DNA of 64,000 nucleotides from Sesamum alatum (lineage: Eukaryota; Streptophyta; Magnoliopsida; Lamiales; Pedaliaceae): the NCBI GenBank assembly GCA_034509735.1, contig JACGWO010000004.1, positions 18,271,395 through 18,335,394 on the forward strand. The letters run 5' to 3'. Below are positions 1 through 11,168 of this stretch, piece after piece. Below the pieces are notes generated by a model, which ran no database searches, was not told the origin of the DNA, and saw nothing but the letters and a program-made list of their open reading frames with translations. How positions within the stretch are numbered: position 1 is the first letter of the stretch; every line of letters begins with the position of its first letter. The translations under genes were made by a program, and so were the position numbers.

Positions 1-542
1 CGTGACTGCCATGATTCCTCAAGTCTGAGGATTACTCCCGTACTATCGGAACCGGGGAATCCAATCATACCGACCAAGCCTCCAAGGCTTCCATATGATG
101 ATCCCCGCGAGTCAGTCCAGTCGGCTCGACCCCAGTCGACCAACCCATCAAGACCGTGTAGGCGTCCCACGCCTGTCGCCGATGAAACACGGCACTCATC
201 CAATGAACACGACTCTTGATGCAAGTCTCAATAGGACTCTCGATGCCCTGTCTCGAGGTCCTCGACTTGGAACGTTTCAGACCCAACTCTTAATCAGTTG
301 GTTTCATGACCACCATCCAATGCGTGGCCCAACTGCACGAGTTGTTATCCATGGTCTGTGGGCTTTGTTGCGATATAAGTTAAAAACCGTTTTAACAAAT
401 GTAAAGTGAGCACAACAAAGTAGGTACCAATAGTGACGAACACTCACTTTATTCATCACATAATAATATTACAATTACATCGAGTTGTATAATAGGTTAC
501 AAATCGCCAAACCTATTGGCTTTCTGGTCACCTATTCTAACA
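1..542 (-). repeat. Copia-type LTR, 5' part, cut by window edge
   Basis: This is the first ~540 bases of an LTR read on the minus strand. It starts at 542 with TGTTAGAATAGGTGACC and runs off the left edge. The same sequence, with many small differences, recurs in minus orientation at 43370-43901 and opens the other LTRs of this family at 5662, 44792 and 51060. Its right end abuts a copia RNase H coding fragment of opposite orientation, so the LTR appears to have inserted into an older copia element. The short open frames inside it have no family resemblance and are not genes. Confidence 0.85.
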
Positions 543-543
543 C

Positions 544-852
544 ATAGCGGCTACTGAGGCTTTTAAAGAAGCCCTATGGTTAGAAGGGCTGGTAAAAGAA
601 ATTGGTTTTTTAAAGAAAAAAATTACTATCTTTTCCGTTAGTCAGTCGGCCATACAACTTTGCAAAAATCCCGTTTTTCATGATAGGACAAAGCATATAG
701 ATGTTCGTTATCATTTCATTAGAGATATTGTAGGAAAGGATCTTATTAATCTTAATAAAATTGATTCAGATTCAAATCCTGCAGATATGGGCACTAAGTG
801 TCTCCTAGTTGATAAGTTCAATAAGTGTTTAGAAATTTTGAAACTGTTATAA
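544..852 (+). pseudogene. Ty1/copia RNase H C-terminal fragment
   Basis: This open frame of 102 codons, ending in TAA, reads as the C-terminal RNase H of a Ty1/copia polyprotein. It begins IAATEAFKEALWLEGLVKEIG, continues with the family pattern SQSAI..NPVFHDRTKHIDVRYHFIRD, and ends with NPADMGTK and LEILKLL. The usual CDS before QSAI reads SVS here, so the catalytic Asp of that motif is lost. Its 5' side is cut by the minus-strand LTR at 542, and the rest of the polyprotein would lie beyond the window. No stop interrupts the fragment. It belongs to a different copia family from the one at 44792-52016, whose RNase H end reads differently. Identification by motif is strong; function is excluded by truncation. 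Confidence 0.85.
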
Positions 853-1750
853 CTCTGTTACTAACCCGGTTTCAAGTACTGTTTTTCTTGCAGGTACATG
901 GAAGAAGTAAAAGGCAGTGATGAAATGCCACAGTCCGGTATTGAGCCAGGATACCCTGTTGGGGCTTGGTCCAAGGTAGAGAATGATGAGATATTGGCCC
1001 AAGGGACCCAACACGGTTAGGACCAACATCTAGATGGCCCAACAAATCTCAAGTGAGCCCAGACCCACCTAATCTGACCCGGCCCATGACTCTCATATAT
1101 AAGAGAAACCTCTGAAACCCTAATCTCATGCTCTCTTTGGCTGCGCCTTTGTGATCTCTTTCGCTCTCTTGACTGCGCCTCTGAAATCTCTCTCTCTCTC
1201 TCAAACAGATACGACTTTCCCCTTTCTTTGAGGTTACGTCCGCCATTCATGGCGTACTTCCCATCTTCATCAAATGTTACCTTCTTCGTCCCTATTTCTC
1301 ACCATTATAAAAATGGCGGTCCTCCGCCGTAACAGAATATCGAATATCTTCAACACTGATCTATGTGAGTTGCAAGATATAACTAAGTGTTCTGATATTT
1401 TCGTGAGAGAACTTCTCGAAAGAAGCCTGTGTGAGCTTTCTATTTGACCGATCGGGTGGTCAGCCGTGAGTTGGTCTTGGGTGACTTTGATCTGTTGGTG
1501 CAACTGGTAGTTGAGTGCCGACCTATTGTGGTCGAGGTAATCTCACTCCAGATCTGTGGCTATGTAAGCCTTGTTCGGTGACATTCAGTAATTTTACCGT
1601 TTATACTTATTATTACCGATTGTCCTCTTTAGATCTATTTGCTTTTGTTATTCTTCCCGGTCTGTAATTTATAAGGGTGATAACACCCATTTCCCGCGCT
1701 GTAATTATTTATTTACATATATTGTGCTTCCGCCAAGTGGTGAGTCCACT
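853..1750 (+). repeat. Probable 3' flank and LTR of the copia remnant
   Basis: This stretch lies directly downstream of the RNase H stop, where a copia element carries its polypurine tract and 3' LTR. It contains a TATA-like box (CATATATAAG near 1094-1103), a CT-rich leader-like tract (about 1130-1205) and a GT-rich stretch up to the phrase CTTCCGCCAAGTGGTGAGTCC near 1728-1748. I could not fix either LTR end and saw no second copy in the window, so the call rests on position and promoter-like content only. Confidence 0.35.
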
Positions 1751-1879
1751 TCTAACAGCCCCTCTTCTCACTCGTCCACCCCGTGACACCCTCTACTCCA
1801 CCTGGAACGACGTCGGGACAGTGATCAAACTAGTTGTCCCGCAGTCTGAGTTGGCCGAGGTCACTGACCTGGGTTAGGA

Positions 1880-2384
1880 AATGGAGAATTCGTCAGTGAT
1901 TAGAGGGATGCCGGCAGGAATAATGTTAGCGGGGATTAGGTCAGGGTTTGGTTGTCGTTCTAAGCGGGTTCAAAGTGTGTATGGGTAGGGCTGCGGATTT
2001 GGGGACCATGAGGTAGTCTGATGAGAGTTCTAAGAATTGGACTGGGCTAAGAGGTGTGAGCTGAGCTCGTGTAGGATGTGGGCTGGGCAGGAAGATGTAG
2101 GGTCGACTTGTGGGAGATGTGGGGCAAGTTGACATATGTGGTGTGGGCTAATGGATGTGTGATGGGCTGTGGAGTGGTGAGTGGGTTGTTGGGCTGAATA
2201 GAACCCCCACCATTTTCTTGTGTGCTTGTGGGCTCGTGACTGTCCAAAGCCCCATGTACTCATTGTTAGAATTAGGCTTCAAGGTGGGCTGAGAGTTAAT
2301 CACCTCGGTTGGCTTTTTCCCTTAATTCGAACCTCCATTACAGAGTCTAACCTGGCGCACCACACCCCTTCGCTCTGACCTATC
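1880..2384 (-). other. Possible leader and PBS of a minus-strand copia element
   Basis: The LTR fragment at 2385-3567 ends at 2385 on the minus strand. Immediately beyond it, at about 2371-2383, the minus strand reads AGGTCAGAGCG, resembling a worn copia primer binding site (usual form TGGTATCAGAGC, pairing with initiator tRNA-Met). The next ~450 bases are C-rich on the minus strand and hold overlapping Pro/Ser/Thr/His-rich open frames of 64-77 codons that I do not recognise. They could be untranslated leader or the start of a lost gag. Confidence 0.35.
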
Positions 2385-3567
2385 TGAAAGCCTAGGGAAG
2401 GCGTGTGGATCGTCCTGGGAGGAGCGTGAATGCGGAAGCACGATATAGAATAAATTTACGAAATTTAAAACATTCTCATACATAAATGTTAAATAACACG
2501 TTCAAGAGGTGTTCCCTTGAACTTTTCGGGCATTCGGTGTATCTCATGACTAAATTAAAAACATGCAAATTATGGGGGCCATAGGGTATTAAAAAGCAAA
2601 CACATCAGAACAAAAGAACCTACCCGGTTGTTTTGTCTTCAAACTGCTACTCCCGTTGTTCCCCGTTTTGCACCAAGATCTCGAATAAGAGACCCTCTAA
2701 ATCGCACACGCAATCCACCCACATATCTTAATCCTCGTGCTAGCGAAAAACCAAGTGTATGTACTTAAAGAGGATGGATCGATCAAACCTTATAAATTAA
2801 TGTGATCAATCCTCCTTGGGTTCAATTGTATGAAACAAAGAACCAAAATCTTTTCTTCGGAAAAGGGGGGTGGACGAGCAAGAGAGAGAGCCGAGTGCAG
2901 TCTTTGTGTGTGTTTCTTGATTTTCATCATCCTTCTAAAGTGTTAACCTAGGAGTATATATAGAGGAGGAATCATATTCCTCTTCAAACTCCAACTTTAG
3001 AAGTTTGGTTTGACTAGGATTTTGACCTAGTCAAAGTCCTAGCCAAACTAGGCTTAGATTAGTCAAACTAATCTTAGCCATTTATTTCTCCTCTTTAATC
3101 TCAACCATCCATTTAATTTATGGAATATTTAAATCCTATTTAAATAATCCATGGGGCCCTGAAATAAATAAAATAAATAAATATTTATTTTAAACCCACT
3201 TAATTTATTCCAATTAATCTAATTTATTTATTTAGTTAATTCCTCCTAATACAATTAAAGGAATCAACATCCCAAGAAAAGGGAAACCGATGAAATCAAA
3301 TTTAAATCGTTCTACCTCTCTAATTAATTCCAAATTAAATCCCTTTGATGCGTGCGGATTGGGTGTGACTCTATAGGTTCACCCTCAGCTAAACTTAGTC
3401 GAATTCCCAATCATCCTATTGCAGAAATTCGTCTGTCACCATGGATGGCCGTCTAGCAACGATCCATGGCACTAGAGACTAGGTGAATGCTTATGCTGTG
3501 AACATTTAGGCTCTTAGTACGTTTTACCTTCCACCTACGATCTCACTGATTAGAGTCTAGGGCATGG
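2385..3567 (-). repeat. Copia-type LTR, 3' part (truncated)
   Basis: On the plus strand this begins TGAAAGCC, the complement of an LTR end ..GGCTTTCA. It then follows the reverse complement of the solo LTR at 5662-7656, including the GCGGAAGC box, the block around the AAGGGAACACC equivalent, the (TC)n leader and the conserved block near ACCATGGATGGCCGTCTAGCAACG. It stops abruptly near 3567 after GTCTAGGGCATGG, so the first ~0.8 kb of the LTR is missing. With the possible primer site on its left it may be the 5' LTR of a minus-strand element. Confidence 0.8.
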
Positions 3568-5609
3568 AAAAGCGAGGGCCACGGTGAGCGGCGACAGAGA
3601 GAGGGAGAGTGGGGGAGAGAACTTCGAGGTAAAGGCGGCGAGCGGAGCAAGGGCGACAAAGTGACGAGGAGAGCGACAACAACAAGACTATGAGGCTAGA
3701 CGATTGTGAGGCAACCAGCGAAGGACGAAGAGGACGAGACGACCAAGGGCTAGGGAAGAGAGAGTGAGAGAAATAGGGGGAGAGAGAAAGATATATCTGG
3801 GCAGAGAGGGGGAAGAAATGGGAAGAGGGGGAAAGAAGAGAACTAGGGTAAAATAACAGAGAAGTGTAGGAAAAATAAAAATATATATAAATATTAAATT
3901 TATTTAATGGTGCAGGTTCCGGGGTGGGTCCTCATGGACCGGAGACCTACCTCGATTTCTATTTTTTGGGATCGAACTCACTCCAGTAGGGGCGGGTGTA
4001 GGTCTAATTGCCACCCACTGTGCCGCCGTGTGATTGGCTTGAATGCTTTGACTGCGAAGCATGGTTTGATTGATCGAAATACTTCATTTTGACACTTGTC
4101 GGTCATTGATTTTGACGACAAAATATATATTAAACTATCAATCAAATTAAGTAATTACACTTTGAATTAATTTAGTAAATTCTAAAATATAAATAGAAAA
4201 AGGAATATAATTGAAAATTAACATATTATTGTCCACTTTGACATTATTTAATTGGGTGCAAAATTAATTTGTGTATAGGCTCAAATGGAGACTTTGTACT
4301 CGTAAAGATATTTAATTAAATTCAAAAAATAATTTGTAATAGTTTCTTATTTCATTAAATTTTGAAACAATAAATTTTCATTACAGAGTCTACGACAAAA
4401 AGCTTTCACTATGTTTGGTTTTGTTTTTGGCCCATTTGCGAGATTGGCTGAATATAAAACCAAATATGGCCTACTCTCGGAACACCTTCACTGGACGTTT
4501 TGGGATATTTTAGTACAATCCCCCATACAATAATATATTATATAATCTAATCCACCTACAAATAAAAAAAAATATTACTATATACATATATACATTTATA
4601 AAAACATATAAAAAAGATATGATTTGATAATGAATAGTATTTTTTATTTCCCAATATACAACACTCAATACATGCAATACCTTTTTTACACTTGATGCCC
4701 CCTAAAGCCCACCTGGTACAACCCAAGAGCAAGTAGTAGGCCTCTAGGCAGGCAATGCACATGTGGCCCAAAACTGTAAGGCTCTTATAGATGAAAGTCT
4801 AGTTTTTGTTCACTGACCTGACAGGCCCACGAAAAAGCCTCGTACAGCAAGCTTAGTCATCAAACAACAGGCATTCTACATCATACAGGTGACCAACACA
4901 TGCAGCCACATCATATTAAAAATCTCATCCAAATTTCTAAAGGATCGGCCACAATCCTGATATTTCTCAATAGGTAACCACTTTCTCGGAAAATATGTCA
5001 GATATGGCAAGGTTGACTCAAACAACCATATCTTTATCAATTCAACTCTGATTCTGGAGTGGTTTGTTGGGCTGAAAAGCTGACTTCTCAAGGATTCCAA
5101 CACATGCCTATCAAATTAATTCCCCCAAAATTGGACTCTTCACTGGCTATAAAAATGACTAACTGTGCAATCATTTTCATCAAGTAACTTCTACTCCACT
5201 TTTGCACTTGACTTGCACCCAGATTCTCTCTATTTTTCCAGCTATTTTCAGCACACTTTTGCACATTTCAACACTACACAACATTAATTTATAATTATCC
5301 TCACTTATTTCAAGTTTTCTTGTTTATTTTATCAGTAGAACAGTACTGACTAAGTGCTAACCCCTCTCTATAGGTTAGTCTCCCCTCCAATCCTGGGATT
5401 TTCGTGAAAGTCCCTTGACATTTTGTGGTATTGCTAGACCCCGGTACGCATCAACATTATTTAAAATTAAGTTAAAAAATATACACCATATTTCTAACAC
5501 ACACTTATTTATCTTTGTTTTTCTCTCTCTATATCCACACCACAACAAAAAAAAAAACACTCCAAAAGCAAAACCAAACACAATGTTTATTTCTTCTTAT
5601 GATTAGTCG
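3568..5609. other. Intergenic, purine-rich then AT-rich; no gene seen
   Basis: The first ~290 bases are strongly purine-rich (repeated GAGAG and GGCGAC blocks) and resemble the antisense of a CT-rich leader. The rest is AT-rich. I found no open frame with recognisable motifs, no RNA gene and no repeat boundary here. Confidence 0.4.
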
Positions 5610-5661
5610 CACTACAGGAAAAACGCTCAATAGAAACGAAAAATATCAGCTTCGACCTAAT

Positions 5662-7656
5662 TGTTAGAATAGGTGACCATGTAGCCAATCTTGGCAGGCA
5701 AATTGTAACCTATGTCTGAACAAGTTCAAGGATTTGATAAATTATTAATGAATAAGAAGTGAAATTCATTTGGCATTTACTTTGTTTGTGTTCACTTTAT
5801 CTACTTTAAACATATCTATTCACTACGCAAACAAAGCCCACGGACTGAAAACATATTTCGAGGACTGGGACTACACTTAGAGGTAGGTCCATGAAATCAG
5901 TCCCGCCGAATCAGTTCGGAAATCTCCAAGTCAAGGAATCTCGAAAAATGAGTACCGAAATTCCCCTTGAGACTTGCACTAAGCATCTGCTATCGTATTT
6001 CATCGATGGGTGACGAAGATCGTCTGAGCAGTGTTAGTGGGTTAGCTTGCTGGGGAGCAGCTGACAGAGGTGACTCGCGGGAACCGTCTTACGGAGGACC
6101 TTGAGTAGGGTCGGTTAGGTATGACGTGTGTTCCCGGTTCCAACGGTACAGGTCAAGTCCTTTGACTTGAGGAACTGCTGAGTTTACCTGTATATCAGGG
6201 CTGTATCTTAGATATGGTGAGAGATGGCCAAGAAGCACTTGAGTAGTCATAAGCCATGTTTAGTGCAGCTCCGGTGTACAGAGTGACAGTAGTTTCCAAC
6301 AAAGGATCTGTCTCCTGTCAAAAGGCATTGACAATTGAGTCTCACAAATACTCTGTGTCTTGTCCCTAAAATCAGCGGCCATAGTAACTGAACGGGAAGG
6401 TTTTCCTTGCAGCGTTTAGTAAAGGACAGACCAACACTTAGGTCCAAAATGGGTACCTGCATTTTCCGTGCCCTAGACCCTAAGTAGTGAGACCGTAGAC
6501 GGAAGGACAAGTGTACTATTAGAGCCTAAATGTTCATCCCCTTAAATTCACCTAGTCTCTAGTGCCATGGACCGTTGCTAGATGGCCACCCATGGTAGCG
6601 GGCGGATTTTAGGAATCCGACCAAGTCTAGCTGAAGGTGAACCTAAAGAGTCACACACAATCCGCACACACATAAAGTATTTAATTTAGAATTAAATAGT
6701 TGAAGAAATGGAATGATTAAATTAGATTTAATCGGGTCCTTCATTTTCTTGGAAAGAATTAATTCCTTTTATTAGATAAAAGGAATTTATCTAATAAATT
6801 AAATTTATTAGAAAAATTAATTTAATGGGCCTAGAATAAATATTTATATTTATTATATTTATTTATTGCCCTTGGAATATTTAAATAGGTTTTAAATATT
6901 CCATTAAGTTAAATTAATGGTTGAGATTAAAAGGGAGAGATGGATGGCTAGGATTAATTTGACTAGGTCAAATTACTACTTTGACTAGGACTTTAACTAA
7001 GTCAAAATCCTAGTCAAATTAGTCTTCTTGAGTTGGAGTTTGAAGAGGATTAAACTCCTCCTCTATATATACTCCTAGCCCTTCACCTTTAGAAGGATGA
7101 TGATTCCTCACACACACACACACACAATTCACGTGTGCTCTCTCTCCCTCTCTCGTCCGTCTCTCTCCTCTCTCTCTCCAAGAAATTACTTCTTGTTCTT
7201 TTGTGTTAACAATTGAACAAAAGGAGGATTAATCCCGTTAAATAATACGTGTGATTGATCCATCCTCTCCAAAATACTTGTTCATTAGCTAGCACGAAGT
7301 ACAAGATACGTGGCCGGATTGCGTGTCACGATTTAGAGGATCTCACATACGAGGTCTTGGAGCAAATCAGGGAACAACGCGAGTACCGGTTAGAAGAGGA
7401 AAACGACGAACCGGTAGGTCTCTATTTACGTTTTCGTCCTCTTTTATTTTACAAATCCTATGGCCTCCATAATTGCATGTATGTTCTTAATTCATGAGAT
7501 ACACCGAACACCCGGGAACTTCAAGGGCACACCCCTTGAACGTGTTTTAATTTTATACGTATTATGCCTGTTTAAATTTTCGTAATTTAAATTTATACCG
7601 CGCTTCCGCATTCGCGCTATTCCCGGGACAATCCACACGCCTATCCAAGGCTTTCA
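5662..7656 (+). repeat. Complete solo LTR, copia type, with 5-bp TSD
   Basis: The LTR starts TGTTAGAATAGGTGACC and ends GGCTTTCA, flanked by the direct repeat CTAAT at 5657-5661 and 7657-7661. A single LTR with an intact 5-bp duplication is the scar left when the two LTRs of an element recombine. At 1995 bp it is the best reference copy of this family in the window. A TATA-like CTCTATATATACTCC (around 7060-7075) is followed by an (AC)n run and a CT-rich leader, a plausible promoter and R region. An 80-codon open frame at 7255-7497 has no recognisable domain. Confidence 0.92.
7054..7080 (+). promoter_or_regulatory. TATA-like element inside solo LTR
   Basis: CTCTATATATACTCC lies upstream of a CA/CT-rich leader within the LTR, the usual arrangement for the LTR promoter. 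This is inferred from sequence only. Confidence 0.4.
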
Positions 7657-8276
7657 CTAATTAGCAAGTAAAATTCTCGTTGCTAATATATTATTTAATA
7701 TAAGAAATATACTTGCTAACAAATTTAGAAACGAAAATTTACTTGCTAATAAATTTAGCAACAAATTGTTTAAAATATATATTAAGTAGTATAGATTAGC
7801 AACAAGATTTTTTTTTTTCTAATTAGCTCGACGCTGATATCAACAATAAATTTTTCGTTGCTATTTAACTATTTTCTTGTAGTGTCGGGATAATAATGAT
7901 TTTAAATTTAATTAATACAGTCAATGATTGTCTTAAAATTTAAAACAATCAAGTGTATATGATATCAATTAACAACGAAAATACAACCATGGTTGCTAAG
8001 AAAAAGCTAATTTTGATTCTCAAATGGGATCCGGAGAATTTGTTTCCTCCCACTAATCCACCTTTAATGATTAATTAGCATATTTCCATTAATTTGTTTC
8101 CTAACATGTTTCTAAAGCATTCATTTTCCATTAATTGCTCAATATAGTGTTAACTAGAACAACCGAAAGGCAAAGAAAGAAAATGTTAATTACGTTACTT
8201 AAGTTTTAAAATGAACCAACTATCATTTATTTTCATTACAACATTGTAATGACCAAGGATTAAAATCAATGACAAT

Positions 8277-8460
8277 TAGCCGTAGCTCAATTAGTGAAGT
8301 TGAGATCCCATAACTATAAGGTCATGGATTCGAACCCCACCTACGTGTGGGATATTATTATTTTTTAATAGTAGGTGTACTTTAATATTAATTATTGATT
8401 ACATATAGTTATGTGATATTGATTATTAGTATATGATTGTTATAGTTGTTGGTAGTTGTT
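8277..8460 (+). mobile_element. tRNA-derived SINE
   Basis: The head has both parts of an internal RNA polymerase III promoter: an A box, TAGCTCAATTAGTG, at about 8283-8296, and a B box, GGATTCGAACCCC, at about 8327-8339. The sequence does not fold into a full tRNA. The following ~120 bases are unrelated to tRNA and end in a TTG-rich tail (GTTGTTGGTAGTTG) before an (AT)n run, which matches plant SINE structure. I could not find a clear target duplication, so the 3' limit is approximate. Confidence 0.65.
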
Positions 8461-8484
8461 AGATATATATATATATATATATTT
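8461..8484. repeat. (AT)n microsatellite
   Basis: About eleven AT dinucleotides directly follow the SINE tail. It may have grown from the SINE end. Confidence 0.8.
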
Positions 8485-8630
8485 GATATTGATGATTGTA
8501 ATCCATTACTCAAAAAATAATGGTTCATTGCTTTTACTTAAAAATAATAATTAAAAATTAATACTATCCACCACAGTGAAACAAAACTGATAGAAAAGAT
8601 TAAGTTTTGATCATGGTTAATGAACATTTA

Positions 8631-9078
8631 GGTGAAATTATACTTTTAGTCCAATAGAATATATAAGGAGTTCAACATTTTTAGTCCATTTGCTTTACAG
8701 AATATTTAAAATGGTCCAAAATTGAGAAAACTCGAGACATTTAGTCCTCTGCTTTACGAGATTTTCAAAATGATTCCAAATTTTGGAAAACTAGGCACAT
8801 TTAGTCCCATGTCCAAGTTTCCGTCAAAAACATAATTGGCAAGGACGGACACATGCACTACGCATGTTCATCAATTGTCTGTGCAACCAAGCTAACGGAC
8901 ATGCACATTGCACGTATCCGTACTGTTTATTTTTATTTTATCTTTTTTTACGGAAACTTAGACATGTCACTAAATGTTAAATTTTCCTAATTTTGGGACT
9001 ATTTCAAAAAAATTTGTAAAATACGGTATTAAAAGTGTTGAATCTTTTATCCTAGAAATCATTAAGTGTAATTTTGCC
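8631..9078. mobile_element. Foldback MITE, Mutator-like, 9-bp TSD
   Basis: Terminal inverted repeats start GGTGAAATTATACTT on the left and GGCAAAATTACACTT (complement) on the right, and continue imperfectly for over 100 bp with repeated phrases of the type TTTAGTCC. Flanks are GAACATTTA (8622-8630) and GAACATTTG (9079-9087), a 9-bp duplication with one mismatch. Long inverted repeats and a 9-bp target duplication fit Mutator-like non-autonomous elements. There is no coding capacity. Confidence 0.75.
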
Positions 9079-9279
9079 GAACATTTGTATGAATTTTAGA
9101 TATAGCTAATATTTTGTTCTCGCTTACAAAGCGACGACTAATATCAATTGTTGCTCAACCTTTATTAATTAATATTTGTAACTCATTATCACTTTAAACC
9201 ATAATAATTAGTTATTGCTAAAAGGAACATTTCCTTTCATGATCGTAAAGACGAAATTAAAAAAAATAAAAATTGTAAC

Positions 9280-9420
9280 TTAATATCCAAAATTAGTTTG
9301 TTTTCCTTGAATTGGATGACGTCCAGAAGAGCCTTTAACATATAGAGCTGCACTTTGTTTAGCCTCTCTTTCAGCTAGTAATATTGAAGGGGTCATGGCC
9401 CGCCCTGCTTCTATCGTCAT
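9280..9420 (-). other. Short coding-like ORF, unidentified
   Basis: A 46-codon frame on the minus strand starts MTIEAGRAMTPSILL and ends QTNFGY followed by TAA. Its base composition (about 43% G+C) and residue mix stand out from the AT-rich surroundings, and it reads like an exon or gene end. I do not recognise the family. It could be an organelle-derived fragment, a gene relic or chance. Confidence 0.25.
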
Positions 9421-10188
9421 ATTATCTTGTCTGATTCTCCTATTTGATAGACAACATAAGCCTCTAAATAAAAAATTATAAGAAAAAGACTAAAATTATT
9501 TTATATCTTCTGAAAAGACTTAATATTTTTTTTATTGATTTATTTGTCCAGAAATGATAATTTCCAAAGACCTGTACAATCATGACAGAAAAGTATGAGT
9601 AGATTTCAATAGTCCCAATCCCTTGTTGTCAATAAGAAAGAGTCCACACGACCTTCTGTGCCCTGAGTTTAATTTTTTGTTAATTTCCAATTGGCCACCG
9701 TTGAAGACTTCCATATATCTTCCAAGACTTGGCGCTTTCCTTGATTTTTCACATAAAGAACAGAAAATAAAGTGGGAAGAAAATTTTCCTTTTTTATTTT
9801 GATTTGGGTTGTAACCATCAATCTTAACTTTTCAATATTCCATAAAAATTATAAAACAAACCCGAATAAATTCGGTATTATGGTAAGACATGAAGCAAAT
9901 AATATATAATAAGTATAATACATTAATCATGTTTTTAATTTTTATATTAATTAGACGATAAGTATATCACATTTGTTGTGTGATTACTGATTTTGCAGGA
10001 TCTAATTTCTTGAGATTTTTTTTCTAATACATTAAAAAAACTAATATGATTGAAAGATTGAGATAAATCATCAACTACATTCCCAAATCATAGGTAATTA
10101 AAATTAGAAAAAAAAATACCAATTAACCATATCTGATGTATATATGTCCTAGTAGCAAACTCAAGGTCTCAAATTTCGAGACCAGAAA

Positions 10189-10677
10189 CTAAGACTGAAA
10201 CCCCTTGTGTGATCTTGAAATTGGAAGTTGTGATAATCTGACTACACTGTCCTCAGCCACACCACAAGATGATTGTTTACATGAAAAAATGGCCATATTC
10301 TTCATCAATCCAAACCCTTGATCCCCCTTACTGCCACCCAAACCCTTGCTCTTCTTATTGCTCTTGGTCACCTCTTTGTAGGCAATAAGAAAGGGATCAT
10401 CAATCTTCTTTAGGCCTTTCCTGGAAGAGCTTCTCGACGGCGCCGCCGGTTGAAACGGGCACGGAGGAAGAGGGATTTGCAAGTCATGGAACGGAACCCT
10501 AGCGTTCTCGGGTGGGCATGGCGGAGGCGGCAGCTTTGGCGTCGGCTCAACGTCGTGGCCGTGGTCGTGGTCGTGGTCGTGATCGTGATCGTGCTGCCGT
10601 GCAACCTCCTTGCTCACCCCGGGCTTGTTCTCCCAAGAGAAGGGGACTTTTCCTTGTGAGTGAATCTTGCTACTCAT
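10189..10677 (-). CDS. Small plant protein with VPFSWE motif (DUF688-like)
   Basis: The frame encodes 162 residues from the first ATG at 10677; an upstream in-frame TTG is not a likely start. The N-terminus carries GKVPFSWENKPGVSK (residues 9-23), the kind of VPFxWE-PG motif I associate with plant DUF688-type proteins of unknown role. Next come an alternating His-Asp run (about residues 29-42), a Pro-rich stretch (PTPKLPPPPCPPE), a second motif LQIPLPPCPFQP, an Arg/Ser-rich patch and a Lys-rich conserved-looking block IDDPFLIAYKEVTKSNKKSK. I see no signal peptide or membrane segment. The family resemblance to DUF688 is from memory and uncertain. A TATA box lies about 35 bp upstream of the ATG and there is no intron. 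It is the only convincing non-transposon protein gene here; frames on the opposite strand are its shadow. Confidence 0.75.
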   Translation of the reverse strand: MSSKIHSQGKVPFSWENKPGVSKEVARQHDHDHDHDHDHGHDVEPTPKLPPPPCPPENARVPFHDLQIPLPPCPFQPAAPSRSSSRKGLKKIDDPFLIAYKEVTKSNKKSKGLGGSKGDQGFGLMKNMAIFSCKQSSCGVAEDSVVRLSQLPISRSHKGFQS

Positions 10678-10710
10678 CTTGAGCAAAGAGGGTTTCTGAG
10701 GGCTTTGTGT

Positions 10711-10718
10711 TTATATAA
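10711..10718 (-). promoter_or_regulatory. TATA box of the VPFSW protein gene
   Basis: On the minus strand this reads CTTATATAAAC, a good plant TATA box. It lies about 35-40 bp upstream of the ATG at 10677, implying a very short 5' untranslated region. Confidence 0.6.
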
Positions 10719-11168
10719 GGTGGTTTGTTGGGTGTTTGTTCATGTAGTTTATGCTCTTCAACGGCGAATATGAACCTTTAGGTCAAGCGAATAAAACGTG
10801 AAGTGAAGTGGTGGCTTTTATAACTTTTCAAGAAAAAGGGACTAGAAATAGAAAATAACTAACTAGGGGAAGATATGTAGATGATCTAGAATGGGCAACA
10901 AATTAAATAATAAGGGGTTAAGTGATTCTTTGAGGTCTACGTCATGGAAATTGGAAAAGTATGCAAAGAAGTTGGGGACAAGATGACAAACATGGGATGG
11001 TTTGACTGATTAAGCGTTGCTACTTTCTTACATTCTATGTGGCCAATGGGTTTGTTACTAGTCTTCTTTACTTGTAGTCTTCTTGTCATGGGATTTCTCG
11101 AGTGGTAAATATTGATACAATTTAATAAAAAAAAAAAATGGGATATATGAAATACATTATTAAAAGTA

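Larger units (their letters stand above)
5610..7884. mobile_element. CACTA-type MITE with a nested solo LTR
   Basis: The left end reads CACTACAGGAAAA and the right end is the complement of CACTACAAGAAAA, the terminal motif of CACTA (En/Spm) transposons. A 3-bp target duplication TCG lies on both sides (5607-5609 and 7885-7887), as expected for this superfamily. Removing the LTR at 5662-7656 and one copy of its duplicated target leaves about 275 bp, rich in short repeats of the type TTGCTAA and AACGAAAA, with no coding capacity. It is therefore a non-autonomous miniature element moved by a transposase encoded elsewhere. Confidence 0.85.

Noticed and set aside
95..409. 104-codon open frame on the plus strand at the left edge
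   Set aside because: It lies inside the copia-type LTR and has a decayed partner in the homologous LTR near 43460-43705. There are no protein motifs, so this is LTR sequence that happens to be open.
5415..5606. 63-codon plus-strand frame before the CACTA element
   Set aside because: Low-complexity CT/A-rich sequence without motifs.
8277..8350. A functional tRNA gene at the A/B-box sequence
   Set aside because: It does not fold into a cloverleaf and lacks matching acceptor stems. A SINE head explains it better.
10450..10659. 69-codon plus-strand frame with a long Val run
   Set aside because: It is the complement of the His-Asp repeat of the minus-strand gene.
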